A DNA stretch of 18,186 nt, from NCBI GenBank assembly GCA_048265185.1, contig JBLXBZ010000021.1, forward strand, positions 1-18,186, read 5' to 3'. The DNA is from JBLXBZ01 sp048265185. GTDB lineage: Bacteria > Pseudomonadota > Alphaproteobacteria > Rhizobiales > Stappiaceae. The notes under the pieces are model-generated. The model searched no databases, had not been told where the DNA came from, and was given only the letters and a program-made list of their open reading frames with translations. The position numbers were made by a program, and so were the translations under genes. Positions within the stretch are counted from its first letter, which is position 1. The number at the start of each line of letters is the position of its first letter. Positions 1 through 7,812 of this stretch are shown in pieces.

Positions 1-14
1 TAATTTTGAATGAT

Positions 15-314
15 ATGAAATTTATATTTGATAGTCATGGCTATTATATTTCATCAACTTCCGAAAATATTAACAAAACCTTCGTCAGGAAAAATGATGA
101 ACTTTTAACAGCTAAAGCACAGCTTCCCAGAAGCCCCAGAGAATCCAAATACGGCGCAAGTGACGCGACATCAAACAACCGTGGAAAAGAGTCGACCTAT
201 ACGGATCTAACTCGCGAAGTAAGAAAATTACTGATTGATCACTCGAACAATTGGAGTTCCGACCACCAGGGAAACGCCCATCGCTCAAAACGCCCGATTG
301 GCGACGTAAAATAA
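15..314 (+). CDS. Hypothetical small ORF, possibly cut by the window edge
   Basis: An open frame of about 100 codons ends at the TAA at 312-314. It stays open to the left edge, so it could be the C-terminal part of a longer gene. In-frame starts are a TTG at 6 and an ATG at 15. No ribosome binding site can be judged because the sequence begins there. The product is polar and basic with no recognised domain, signal peptide or membrane segment. The first ~110 bases are much richer in A/T than the rest of the window. The hairpin at 427-457 could end its transcript, which weakly supports a real + strand gene converging on rpoD. It may equally be a chance frame. I do not recognise it. Confidence 0.22.
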   Translation: MKFIFDSHGYYISSTSENINKTFVRKNDELLTAKAQLPRSPRESKYGASDATSNNRGKESTYTDLTREVRKLLIDHSNNWSSDHQGNAHRSKRPIGDVK

Positions 315-426
315 TCACGCAAAAATTTTCTGGAGGTCGAAGCGTCTCACCAGCAGGTCATCGTGAAGAACAATGGAAATGAGCGCTGAAAAATTATTAT
401 TATTCACAACTCAAGGTGCAAACGAA

Positions 427-457
427 AATATCGCCCGATATTACCTCGGGCGATATT
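427..457. terminator. Probable bidirectional terminator downstream of rpoD
   Basis: A perfect 12-bp stem (427-438 with 446-457) closes a 7-base loop; its core is ATCGCCCGA paired with TCGGGCGAT. On the + strand it is followed by ATTATTTT, and on the minus strand by a weaker T-rich run ending in TTCGTT. It lies about 40 bases past the rpoD stop codon, where a terminator for the minus-strand block is expected. The tail is better on the + strand than in the rpoD direction. Confidence 0.6.
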
Positions 458-494
458 ATTTTACACGCTGACACTTGAAACGATCGGCGGATGA

Positions 495-2546
495 TCAACT
501 ATCAAGGAAGCTTCGAAGCTTACGACTACGTGACGGATGCTTCAATTTCCGCAAAGCTTTCGCTTCAATTTGCCGAATGCGCTCACGCGTGACCGAGAAT
601 TGCTGGCCAACTTCCTCCAGCGTATGATCGGTATTCATGCCGATGCCGAAACGCATTCGCAGAACCCTCTCTTCCCGCGGGGTTAGCGAGGCCAGAACCC
701 GGGTGGTCGTCTCTCTCAGGTTAGACTGAATCGCAGCGTCAATTGGCAAGATCGCATTCTTGTCTTCAATGAAATCGCCAAGGTGTGAATCTTCCTCATC
801 CCCGATCGGCGTTTCAAGAGATATCGGTTCCTTCGCGATCTTCAGCACCTTGCGAACCTTCTCCAAAGGCATCTGGAGTTTCTCCGCCAGCTCCTCCGGA
901 GTTGGTTCACGGCCAATTTCATGCAGCATCTGCCGTGACGTGCGCACAATCTTGTTGATCGTCTCGATCATATGCACCGGAATACGAATGGTGCGCGCCT
1001 GGTCGGCGATTGAACGCGTAATCGCCTGCCTGATCCACCATGTGGCGTAGGTGGAGAATTTATAACCCCGTCGATATTCAAACTTATCAACGGCCTTCAT
1101 CAGGCCGATGTTGCCTTCCTGGATAAGATCTAGGAACTGCAAGCCGCGGTTGGTATATTTTTTCGCAATGGAAATCACCAGACGCAAATTCGCCTCGACC
1201 ATTTCCTTTTTGGCGATGCGCGCCTCGCGTTCGCCCTTTTGCACCATGGCCACAATTCGGCGGAACTCGGAAGTCTCCAATCCGGTCTCACCGGCGAGGT
1301 TTTGTATTTCCTGACGCAGATCCCGGATCGGATCCTTTTCCTTGGCGACAAAGTTTTTCCACCCACGGGTGGATAGATTGGCGATCTTCCGAATCCAGTT
1401 AGGATCCAGCTCCGCGCCCTGATACTGCTTCAAAAAGTCCGTGCGGTCGACGCCATGACTATCGGCCAGTCGCAACAAACGCCCTTCATAGCCCATCAAA
1501 CGCTTATTGATGTCATAAAGCTGCGCCACCAACGCGTCGATACGGTGCTGGTTGAGCGACAGGCTCTTCACGTCAACGACGATTTCATCTTTGAGTTTTT
1601 TATAACGTCGGTCTTGAGAGGGCGACAGCATCTTGTTCGCCAGCTTGTTTTCCACCAGCTGATCCTGCAAGCGCCGCAATTTTTTATAGCTGTCGGCGAT
1701 CCGGTCGAACGTCTCAAGAACCATCGGCTTGAGCTCCGCCTCCATAGCGGAAAGCGACACGTTGACTTCAAATTCGTCGTCGTCGTCGTCGCCCTCGGAA
1801 CTCTCCCGATCTCCATCTTCGCCGTTCTTGTCCGCCTCGCGTTCCCCGGTGACGTCGCCGTCTTCGGCCTCGCTCGCGTCCTCGCCGTCCTCATCTTCAG
1901 AGCTTTCCACCGCGCCATTTTTCGCATCCGGGCCCGCATAGGTGGCCTCAAGATCAATAATGTCACGCAGTAGAACCTGCCCCTCATTCAGCTCGTCACG
2001 CCAGATAATGATCGCCTGAAAGGTCAACGGACTTTCGCAAAGCCCTGCGATCATCGCCTCGCGGCCCGCCTCAATCCGCTTGGCGATAGCGATTTCGCCT
2101 TCACGCGAGAGCAATTCAACCGACCCCATTTCCCGCAAATACATGCGCACGGGATCGTCAGTCCGATCAGTCGGCTCTTTGGTCGTCGTCTTGGCGACGG
2201 CGTTGGCGGACGCCTCAACCAGCTCGCCGCCTTCTGCGGAGCTGGCCTCTTCCGCCTCCTCCGCTTCAATTACATTGATGCCCATATCGGACAACATCGA
2301 CATGGTGTCTTCGATTTGCTCGGAAGACACTTGTTCGGAGGGCAGAACTTCATTGAGTTCGTCATACGTTACATAGCCGCGCTTCTTGGCGAGCTTGATC
2401 ATTTTTTTGACGGCGGCGTCCGTCAGATCGAGCAATGGCCCGTCCGCATTTTCGCCCGGTGTTTCCTGCGTTTCTTCGGCCTGCGTCGCCTTGGCTACCA
2501 TGTCTGTCTCCGGCACGACCGACCCCTCAGGTCGGCCTTTATTCAT
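495..2546 (-). CDS. rpoD: RNA polymerase primary sigma factor RpoD (sigma-70)
   Basis: This is the housekeeping sigma factor that directs core RNA polymerase to -35/-10 promoters. The 683-residue protein has the full sigma-70 plan. Region 1.1 is at about 39-95 and region 1.2 at about 128-162 (DDPVRMYLREMG). A non-conserved region carries a very acidic stretch at 214-260. Region 2 is at about 447-520, with NLRLVISIAKKY, the GNIGLMKAVDKF core-binding helix and the -10 recognition segment YKFSTYATWWIRQAI. Region 3 follows, and region 4 (about 610-675) ends in the -35 helix-turn-helix VTRERIRQIEAKALRKL. The ATG at 2546 has GGAAG six bases upstream; an internal ATG at 2501 also has GGAG at good spacing, so a start 15 residues later is possible. 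It is last in the yqeY-dnaG-rpoD order, with its own promoter candidates upstream. Identity is certain. Confidence 0.98.
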   Translation of the reverse strand: MNKGRPEGSVVPETDMVAKATQAEETQETPGENADGPLLDLTDAAVKKMIKLAKKRGYVTYDELNEVLPSEQVSSEQIEDTMSMLSDMGINVIEAEEAEEASSAEGGELVEASANAVAKTTTKEPTDRTDDPVRMYLREMGSVELLSREGEIAIAKRIEAGREAMIAGLCESPLTFQAIIIWRDELNEGQVLLRDIIDLEATYAGPDAKNGAVESSEDEDGEDASEAEDGDVTGEREADKNGEDGDRESSEGDDDDDEFEVNVSLSAMEAELKPMVLETFDRIADSYKKLRRLQDQLVENKLANKMLSPSQDRRYKKLKDEIVVDVKSLSLNQHRIDALVAQLYDINKRLMGYEGRLLRLADSHGVDRTDFLKQYQGAELDPNWIRKIANLSTRGWKNFVAKEKDPIRDLRQEIQNLAGETGLETSEFRRIVAMVQKGEREARIAKKEMVEANLRLVISIAKKYTNRGLQFLDLIQEGNIGLMKAVDKFEYRRGYKFSTYATWWIRQAITRSIADQARTIRIPVHMIETINKIVRTSRQMLHEIGREPTPEELAEKLQMPLEKVRKVLKIAKEPISLETPIGDEEDSHLGDFIEDKNAILPIDAAIQSNLRETTTRVLASLTPREERVLRMRFGIGMNTDHTLEEVGQQFSVTRERIRQIEAKALRKLKHPSRSRKLRSFLDS

Positions 2547-2985
2547 GTTTCACTTCCAACGGCCCGTCAGTAACCAATCTCGAAACATAAGCGCCCATAC
2601 TTAAAAACAGCGTTAGCATGCTGATTTCCGGCGTTTGCTTCCTGATCACGCGTCCTTCGCGAAAGTGCACTCGTCCTGACTATTATAACTCTCTATAAAA
2701 TGGGGATATTAATCCCCGATTAAGCGTAACGCCGCTCAGGCGCCTCTCCAATGCGCGTCGCACAAACGCGAACACACGTACGAGTGGCCAGAAACCGGCG
2801 AAAAATCAGGATATTCGCAGCGCATTCCACGAGGTGTCGCCTAAATTTGGGTCGCTTTGCCCTGAACGGCGCTTTTGGCTGCATATACCCTATTTAGCTT
2901 GTCGGCAGCGATTCGCAAGGGTGATTCGTATTCCTTTGAAAAATTTAGCTCCAACGCTTTCTCATAAGATGAAGACCTTATCCCT
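2547..2985. other. Intergenic region between rpoD and dnaG
   Basis: These 439 bases hold the rpoD promoter candidates at 2682-2724 and the rpoD leader. The part nearest the dnaG stop (2840-2985) contains no hairpin with a T-run, so transcription from dnaG may continue into rpoD. A minus-strand frame runs out of dnaG in another phase and stays open to 2841, but it has no start codon of its own outside dnaG. I see no RNA gene or repeat here. Confidence 0.5.
2682..2724 (-). promoter_or_regulatory. Candidate rpoD promoters: heat-shock-like site plus a TATAAT box
   Basis: Read on the minus strand, CTTAAT (2724-2719), a 13-base spacer and CCCCATTTTA (from 2705) resemble the sigma-32 consensus CTTGAA-N13-CCCCAT-T. 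Just downstream lies a perfect TATAAT (2687-2682) with no good -35 hexamer at 16-18 bases. A dyad, GGGGAT-N4-ATCCCC (2702-2717), overlaps the spacer. Either site would give a leader of about 130-150 bases. In enterobacteria rpoD also has an internal heat-shock promoter, so the arrangement is plausible. It rests on sequence resemblance only. Confidence 0.4.
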
Positions 2986-4968
2986 TCATCGCCCAACAGA
3001 GGCGCTTGGCAGATCGCGAATTTTCTTGCCTTGATCTGCAAGATTCTGTTCGTCGCGCGCGCATTCTTCTCGCCGCCTCGCCAGGTCTTGCGACAACGCC
3101 TGCATGCGCGCCCAAGCCTCCTCATTCAGATTGTCGCCCAAAACCGCCATCTCTCGTCCCAACTCCTGCTCAAGCGAACGGGTTTCAAGAACGTCGAGAA
3201 AATGCACAAACATGGTTTCAATGAAATCATCCGGCGGATTGTGGCGCAGGACCGGGACCCTCTGAAACAGGTCAAGAAACTGATCCCGGGGTCGAGCGCC
3301 GCCGCCATTTCTTGCGCCTTCAGCCGCCGATCCAAGGGCTTCTGAGAGAATTTGGTAAAATCGCACATCCAGTTTGTCAAAAAAATCGGAGACTTGCGTA
3401 TGGGCGAGTTCAGTCGCAATGCGGCATAGCTCATCGCGAAAGCGGGCATGAAGGTCATGGGCGAGCGAAACGGCGGCGACCCGTTCCAAATGACGGTCAA
3501 ACAATTCCGGATACTTCAAGCATAAGCCGCAAAGCGTGCGCTCCGTGCTGAACATCGGACCTTCGCCGGCGGAACGCGCGCCGCCCTTCCAGGCGCCTTC
3601 TTCCTGCTCACGCCAGTCCCGGCGCCCATTGGCTCCGCCTTTGCCGGAGCCACGCCCCTCTCCTCGCCGCGCCGAGCGTGACTGAGCGAAGAAAAGATTG
3701 GACAGCCGCAACCGCGCTTCGAGTTGATAACGCTTGCGAACCCGTTCATCCCTGATCAGTCCGACGAGGTCGTCGATGCGCTTCTCCAGCGCAGCCTTTC
3801 GCTCCGGCGTATCGTAGGGAGCAAGAGAAATCTCCCGCTCCCACAAAACGTCGATCAAGGGCCGCGCTTTATTCAACTCAGCCTGAAACGCCGCCGCCCC
3901 GCCACTGCGAATCAGGTCATCCGGATCCTGTCCGCCCGGAAGCCGGACGAACTGGAAAGAGTAACCGCTTTTCAAACTCGGAATAATACGGTCAACGGAA
4001 CGATTGGAAGCCGCGTCCCCCGCCGCGTCCCCATCGAAACACACCACCGGCTCATTGGCCAAGCGCCACATTTGCGCGATTTGCTCTTCGGTGAACGCGG
4101 TTCCAAGGCTGGCCACGACAAAAGGCAGCCCAGCCTGAAAAATGGCGATTGCATCCATGTAGCCTTCAACGACGATCGCCTTGCCGCTTTTGAAAGCCGC
4201 CTCCCGCGCCCTATGGACGTTAAACAGCATATGCCCTTTATGAAACAAGGGCGTCTCGGGGGAATTCAAATATTTCGGCTGGCCATCGGGGTCTAACGTT
4301 CTCCCGCCAAAAGCCACCACGCGCCCGCGCGCGTCATGTATGGGAATTATCAGACGGTTACGAAAACGATCATAGCCAGGACGTCCATCGTCCGGCTTGA
4401 TCACCAGCCCCGCCTCGACCATCGCTCGCTCTTCAACGCCTTTTCCCACCAAGTGCCGCTTTAAGCCGTCACGCGCTCCCGGCGCGAATCCGAACCGAAA
4501 CTCACGTAAGGTTTCGCGCGTCAATCCACGGCTTTCAGCATAAGCCCGCGCTTTATCGCCATTTGATGTGGCGAATTCGGCTTGAAAAAACTGCGCCGCC
4601 ATCTCGCAGATTTCCGCAAGACCGGCGCGCCGCTCTTCCCGTTTAGCCGCTTGCGGATCCGGCTTTGGCAACGCCACCCCAGCCTGCTCCGCCAGACGCT
4701 CAACCGCTTCAGGAAAGTTCAGTCCCTCGGTTTCGCTCAAAAACTTGAAATGATCTCCAGAGGCCCCGCAGCCGAAGCACTTGTAACGATTGCGCCGGTC
4801 GTCCACATGAAAACTTGGCGATTTTTCCTGATGAAACGGACAGCAAGCCCAAAAGTCGCCTTTTCCAGGCTGGGTCTTGCGCCGATCCCATGAAACCCGC
4901 CGGCCGACCACTTCCGACAACGGCAAACGCGTGCGAATTTCATCTAAAAGCGAAGGGGGAAACCGCAT
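2986..4968 (-). CDS. dnaG: DNA primase DnaG
   Basis: Primase makes the short RNA primers for lagging-strand synthesis and is recruited to the fork by the DnaB helicase. The 660-residue protein has the bacterial DnaG plan. An N-terminal CHC2 zinc-binding domain has ligands C43, H46, C64 and C67 (CPFH ... CFGC). The RNA polymerase core follows from about 120, with RFRNRLIIPI at 201-210 and KYLNSPETPLFHKG at 232-245. The TOPRIM metal site has E268 in VVEGYMD and the aspartates of FDGDAAGD at 311-318. The C-terminal part (about 480-630) is the variable helicase-binding region. A low-complexity Gly/Arg/Lys-rich linker is at about 407-440. The ATG at 4968 has only a weak binding site (GGA). It lies about 210 bases downstream of yqeY on the same strand. 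All catalytic motifs are intact. Confidence 0.98.
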   Translation of the reverse strand: MRFPPSLLDEIRTRLPLSEVVGRRVSWDRRKTQPGKGDFWACCPFHQEKSPSFHVDDRRNRYKCFGCGASGDHFKFLSETEGLNFPEAVERLAEQAGVALPKPDPQAAKREERRAGLAEICEMAAQFFQAEFATSNGDKARAYAESRGLTRETLREFRFGFAPGARDGLKRHLVGKGVEERAMVEAGLVIKPDDGRPGYDRFRNRLIIPIHDARGRVVAFGGRTLDPDGQPKYLNSPETPLFHKGHMLFNVHRAREAAFKSGKAIVVEGYMDAIAIFQAGLPFVVASLGTAFTEEQIAQMWRLANEPVVCFDGDAAGDAASNRSVDRIIPSLKSGYSFQFVRLPGGQDPDDLIRSGGAAAFQAELNKARPLIDVLWEREISLAPYDTPERKAALEKRIDDLVGLIRDERVRKRYQLEARLRLSNLFFAQSRSARRGEGRGSGKGGANGRRDWREQEEGAWKGGARSAGEGPMFSTERTLCGLCLKYPELFDRHLERVAAVSLAHDLHARFRDELCRIATELAHTQVSDFFDKLDVRFYQILSEALGSAAEGARNGGGARPRDQFLDLFQRVPVLRHNPPDDFIETMFVHFLDVLETRSLEQELGREMAVLGDNLNEEAWARMQALSQDLARRREECARDEQNLADQGKKIRDLPSASVGR

Positions 4969-5056
4969 TGCACATCCGAATTAACACAGATCAAAATTCT
5001 GAATAAAGCTAAGCTCCAACCTCTGAAGAGCTTCGCCGCGACCAGACGCGTCAACG

Positions 5057-5095
5057 CCAGATGAAACGCCGCCCCTGCCGGGCGTTTTTATCTGG
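5057..5095 (+). terminator. Intrinsic-terminator-like hairpin with no + strand gene upstream
   Basis: On the + strand an inner stem AAACGCC / GGCGTTT (5064-5070 with 5081-5087) is followed by a T-run (5085-5089). An outer stem CCAGAT / ATCTGG (5057-5062 with 5090-5095) extends it. On the minus strand the same hairpin lies in the dnaG leader, about 90-127 bases before its start codon, and has no T-run. Either it ends a short + strand transcript or it is a leader structure of dnaG. No + strand ORF precedes it. Confidence 0.5.
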
Positions 5096-5179
5096 CCCGG
5101 CGCAAGAAGAAATCATCGCCATCCAGCGCGCCTGAAGCCCTCCCCCTGATTTTACGGGGAGCGGCGAGAATCCGAACGC

Positions 5180-5635
5180 TCAATCCGCCCGCAATAAATC
5201 TTTCACGACACAGCTCGCCTTGGAAAAATCCATTTGGCCGGGGTAGCGTTCTTTCAGCGTAGACATACACCGCCCCATGTCGCGCAATCCATGCGCGCTA
5301 ATGTCCCGCACCACGTCTTCACAGATATTGCGCACTTCTTTCTCTTCCAATTGCTGAGGCAGGAATGAGCGGATGACCGCCGCCTCGGCGCGCTCCTGCT
5401 CGGCAAGCTCCAGCTGTCCAGCCTCTTCATAAGAACGAATGCTTTTCTCACGCTGCTCAACCATTTTATTCAAAATATCAAGCAATTCATCATCCGTGAC
5501 CCCATCGCGACCATTTTCGCGCGCCTGCGCGTCCCGGTCCCGAACCGCAGCGCAGATCAAACGCAACGTCGCCGCCGGCAATTTCTTTTGCTCTGCGACC
5601 GCCTGCTTCAAAGCCTCATTCAATTTTTCGCGCAT
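5180..5635 (-). CDS. yqeY: GatB/YqeY-domain protein
   Basis: A 151-residue protein of the YqeY family, which matches the C-terminal tail domain of the GatB subunit of Asp/Glu-tRNA amidotransferase. Its precise cellular function is not settled; a tRNA-linked role is presumed from the domain. Recognisable features are the N-terminal helix MREKLNEALKQAVAEQKK, the segment ATLRLICAAVRDRD, the motif RKSIRSYEEAGQLELAEQERAE-like helix pair (here EKSIRSYEEAG), and the C-terminal GRCMSTLKERYPGQMDFSKAS. The start was set at the ATG at 5635 because GGAG sits six bases upstream. The frame also opens at TTG 5650 and ATG 5647, but that binding site lies inside those longer versions. The length fits the family (about 150). 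It diverges from carA and precedes dnaG. Confidence 0.93.
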   Translation of the reverse strand: MREKLNEALKQAVAEQKKLPAATLRLICAAVRDRDAQARENGRDGVTDDELLDILNKMVEQREKSIRSYEEAGQLELAEQERAEAAVIRSFLPQQLEEKEVRNICEDVVRDISAHGLRDMGRCMSTLKERYPGQMDFSKASCVVKDLLRAD

Positions 5636-5641
5636 TGACCG

Positions 5642-5645
5642 CTCC
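5642..5645 (-). promoter_or_regulatory. Ribosome binding site that decides the yqeY start
   Basis: GGAG on the minus strand lies six bases before the ATG at 5635. No such site precedes the earlier TTG (5650) or ATG (5647). Confidence 0.7.
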
Positions 5646-5773
5646 ATCAATCAACAAGGATACGCAGGGCGTCTCATCCGCGCGATTTAGACGCCCCCCT
5701 TGATAAATCTCATATCTATTTGAATTTAAATGATTATTACTATTTCTCGCATAGTTTCTTCCAGTCCACATAG

Positions 5774-5802
5774 TTGACCGAACCAGATTCATCCCCTAAA
5801 GT
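5774..5802 (+). promoter_or_regulatory. Candidate carA promoter
   Basis: TTGACC (5774-5779), a 17-base spacer and TAAAGT (5797-5802) match the -35/-10 consensus at five and four of six positions. Transcription would begin near 5809 and give a leader of about 80 bases. The leader contains a small hairpin, GTGTT / AACAC (5842-5846 with 5852-5856). No leader peptide or T-run attenuator was seen. Confidence 0.5.
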
Positions 5803-5889
5803 GCCGAACCAAACGCTCATGAGGCCAACCGCCCTTGCAGAGTGTTTATTGAACACATCATGTCACCAACTTGATTGAGAAAGCAAGAT

Positions 5890-7086
5890 ATGACGACCGC
5901 AGACGTATGGTCCGCGACGCCCAAAACGGCCGCCCTGGTGCTTGCAGACGGCGCCGTCATTGAGGGTCAAGGCATTGGTGCGACAGGGCAAGCCGTTGGA
6001 GAAGTATGCTTCAACACGGCGATCACCGGCTATGAAGAAATTCTCACCGACCCATCCTACGCGGGCCAGATTGTAACCTTCACTTTTCCACATATTGGAA
6101 ATGTGGGGGCCAATGATGAAGACATTGAGACCGTCAATATGGCCGCCGCGTCCGGCGTTCGCGGCGTCATCATCAAGGCTGACATCAGCTCCCCGTCCAA
6201 TTATCGCGCCGTTCGCGATCTCGACGCCTGGCTCAAAGCCCGTGGAATCATCGGCCTCGCCGGGGTCGACACCCGCGCGCTGACGGCCCTGATCCGTGAT
6301 CGCGGCGCGCCAAACGCCGTCATTTGCCACAGAGAAGACGGCGCCTCATTTGACTGGCCCGCGCTCAAGCAGGCCGCACAGGCATGGCCCGGCCTCGAAG
6401 GCATGGATCTGGCGTTGGAGACCACCGCGAGCCAGAGCTACTCGTGGGATGAAACGCCCTGGTCCTGGGCCAATGGCCATGGCAAAAGCTCCATGAGCGA
6501 CTTCCATGTGGTCGTCATCGACTATGGCGTCAAACGCAATATTCTGCGTTTGCTCGCCGACGTTGGCTGCAAGATCACCGTTCTTCCGGCCACGGCCACC
6601 GCTGAGGACGTGCTAAGACACAAGCCTGACGGGGTTTTCTTGTCCAATGGCCCCGGCGACCCCGCGGCCACCGGAGAATATGCGGTTCCCACCATCCGCG
6701 CTCTGGTGGACGCTGGTTTGCCGCTGTTCGGCATTTGTCTTGGTCACCAAATACTTGGCCTCGCCCTTGGCGCTTCAACGGTGAAGATGCATCAGGGGCA
6801 CCACGGCGCCAATCATCCAGTTTTTGACCGCACCACCGGCAAGGTTGAAATCACCTCGATGAACCATGGCTTCGCCATTGACGGCGCGAGCCTTCCGGAT
6901 AACGTTGAGGAAACCCATGTATCGCTGTTCGATAAATCGAACTGCGGCCTACGGCTGCGCGACAAGCCGGTTTTCTCAGTGCAATATCACCCTGAAGCCT
7001 CCCCCGGACCGCGTGACAGCCATTACCTCTTCCGCCGTTTCACAGATCTGATGCGCCAGCGCGCCGCATCTCCCGCGCCTGTTTGA
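5890..7086 (+). CDS. carA: Carbamoyl-phosphate synthase small subunit (glutaminase)
   Basis: CarA hydrolyses glutamine and passes ammonia to CarB for carbamoyl phosphate, the first step of pyrimidine and arginine synthesis. The 398-residue protein has the N-terminal CPSase small-chain domain (about 15-150, with CFNTAITGYEEILTDPSYAGQIVTFTFPHIGNVG). The C-terminal class I glutamine amidotransferase domain (about 205-390) contains the oxyanion-hole segment SNGPGDP at 252-258, nucleophile C283 in GICLGHQ, and H367 and E369 in YHPEASPGP. The catalytic triad is complete. The start was set at ATG 5890; a TTG at 5875 would add five residues. No strong binding site precedes either. Its partner carB is about 2.3 kb downstream rather than adjacent, with a strong terminator between, so the subunits must be transcribed separately. 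Confidence 0.98.
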   Translation: MTTADVWSATPKTAALVLADGAVIEGQGIGATGQAVGEVCFNTAITGYEEILTDPSYAGQIVTFTFPHIGNVGANDEDIETVNMAAASGVRGVIIKADISSPSNYRAVRDLDAWLKARGIIGLAGVDTRALTALIRDRGAPNAVICHREDGASFDWPALKQAAQAWPGLEGMDLALETTASQSYSWDETPWSWANGHGKSSMSDFHVVVIDYGVKRNILRLLADVGCKITVLPATATAEDVLRHKPDGVFLSNGPGDPAATGEYAVPTIRALVDAGLPLFGICLGHQILGLALGASTVKMHQGHHGANHPVFDRTTGKVEITSMNHGFAIDGASLPDNVEETHVSLFDKSNCGLRLRDKPVFSVQYHPEASPGPRDSHYLFRRFTDLMRQRAASPAPV

Positions 7087-7123
7087 GACCAAAAATTCAT
7101 ATCGGCGATCACAAACGCATAGC

Positions 7124-7153
7124 AAAAAGCCCCGGACGTCCGGGGCTTTTTTT
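7124..7153. terminator. Strong bidirectional intrinsic terminator between carA and the merR-type gene
   Basis: A perfect 10-bp GC-rich palindrome (AGCCCCGGAC with GTCCGGGGCT, 7128-7147) is flanked by five A on the left and seven T on the right. It therefore forms a hairpin with a T-run in both directions. It lies 40 bases past the carA stop and in the convergent path of the minus-strand regulator. Confidence 0.93.
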
Positions 7154-7293
7154 ATTCAATTGAAAATTCGCTCAAATCACTTTGAATTAGAAGGGATTGA
7201 TCTGCCGCATCTTTGCGCCCGCCAACCTGCGCGTTTTACGCTCAACCAGGCTTAGAGCGTCTTGCGCTCACCTAACCCAATCGCCTCCCTCGG

Positions 7294-7317
7294 TTTCCGG
7301 CCCTCAATTTCCGGCCC
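7294..7317. repeat. Short direct repeat
   Basis: TTTCCGGCCC occurs at 7294-7303 and again at 7308-7317, start points 14 bases apart, in the gap between the terminator and the regulator stop codon. No role can be assigned, and it may be a local duplication. Confidence 0.5.
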
Positions 7318-7356
7318 GCCGGTCAACGAGAAACGCCGCCATTCGCCATGAGCGTA

Positions 7357-7812
7357 TTAATTCGCGAGGGTTTTGGAATGTATCAACTCATCAAGCGAGG
7401 AAGCCACGCTCCCCATTTCCTTGATCTGCTGCGCAATTTCACTCTGTTGCTCGTGCAAAATTTTTTCCTGATGGGCGCAGATTTTTCGCAGGTCACGCAA
7501 CTGCTGCAGACGCGGCTGCCCACCTTCAACGATTCCCACCACCTTACGAATTTCGATCAAGGTGAGGCCGATTCTCTTAGCCTGCAAAATTACTCGCATG
7601 CGGCTAACTTCTTTTCCCGAATAAAACCTGCGAGCGCCCTGCCGAATGGGCTGCAATAGTCCTTTTTCTTCGTAAAAGCGTAGCGTTCGCAACGAAACGT
7701 CAAAAACTTCCGCCATTTCAGAAATCGACAGCAACCTTTCGCCGTTATCGTCACTGAGAATTGGTCCCGCAATATCTGGAACACAAGCCAGCTCATTCAT
7801 CACATGCGTCAT
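7357..7812 (-). CDS. MerR-family transcriptional regulator
   Basis: A 151-residue DNA-binding regulator. Residues about 27-95 form the MerR winged helix-turn-helix: LLSISEMAEVFDVSLRTLRFYEEKGLL, then RRFYSGKEVSRMRVILQAKRIGLTLIEIRKVV. Residues about 100-145 form the dimerisation coiled coil. There is no C-terminal effector domain and no metal-binding cysteine set (cysteines only at 10 and 112). It is thus closer to the short MerR proteins found near alphaproteobacterial metabolic genes than to MerR or CueR, and its signal is unknown. The 26-residue N-terminal extension is unusual. A second ATG at 7800 is also possible. Neither start has a clear binding site, and a TATAAA on the minus strand (7831-7826) would give an almost leaderless transcript. 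It converges on carA and has no obvious target gene beside it. Confidence 0.92.
   Translation of the reverse strand: MTHVMNELACVPDIAGPILSDDNGERLLSISEMAEVFDVSLRTLRFYEEKGLLQPIRQGARRFYSGKEVSRMRVILQAKRIGLTLIEIRKVVGIVEGGQPRLQQLRDLRKICAHQEKILHEQQSEIAQQIKEMGSVASSLDELIHSKTLAN

Noticed and set aside
1455..1973. Plus-strand frame of 172 codons inside rpoD
   Set aside because: Antisense shadow of rpoD; part of its valine run simply mirrors the acidic codons.
2841..3125. Minus-strand frame leaving dnaG in another phase and continuing 145 bases past the dnaG stop
   Set aside because: The tail reads like a plausible helical protein, but there is no ATG outside dnaG, no binding site and no homology I recognise. 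A frame of 94 codons is common by chance here.
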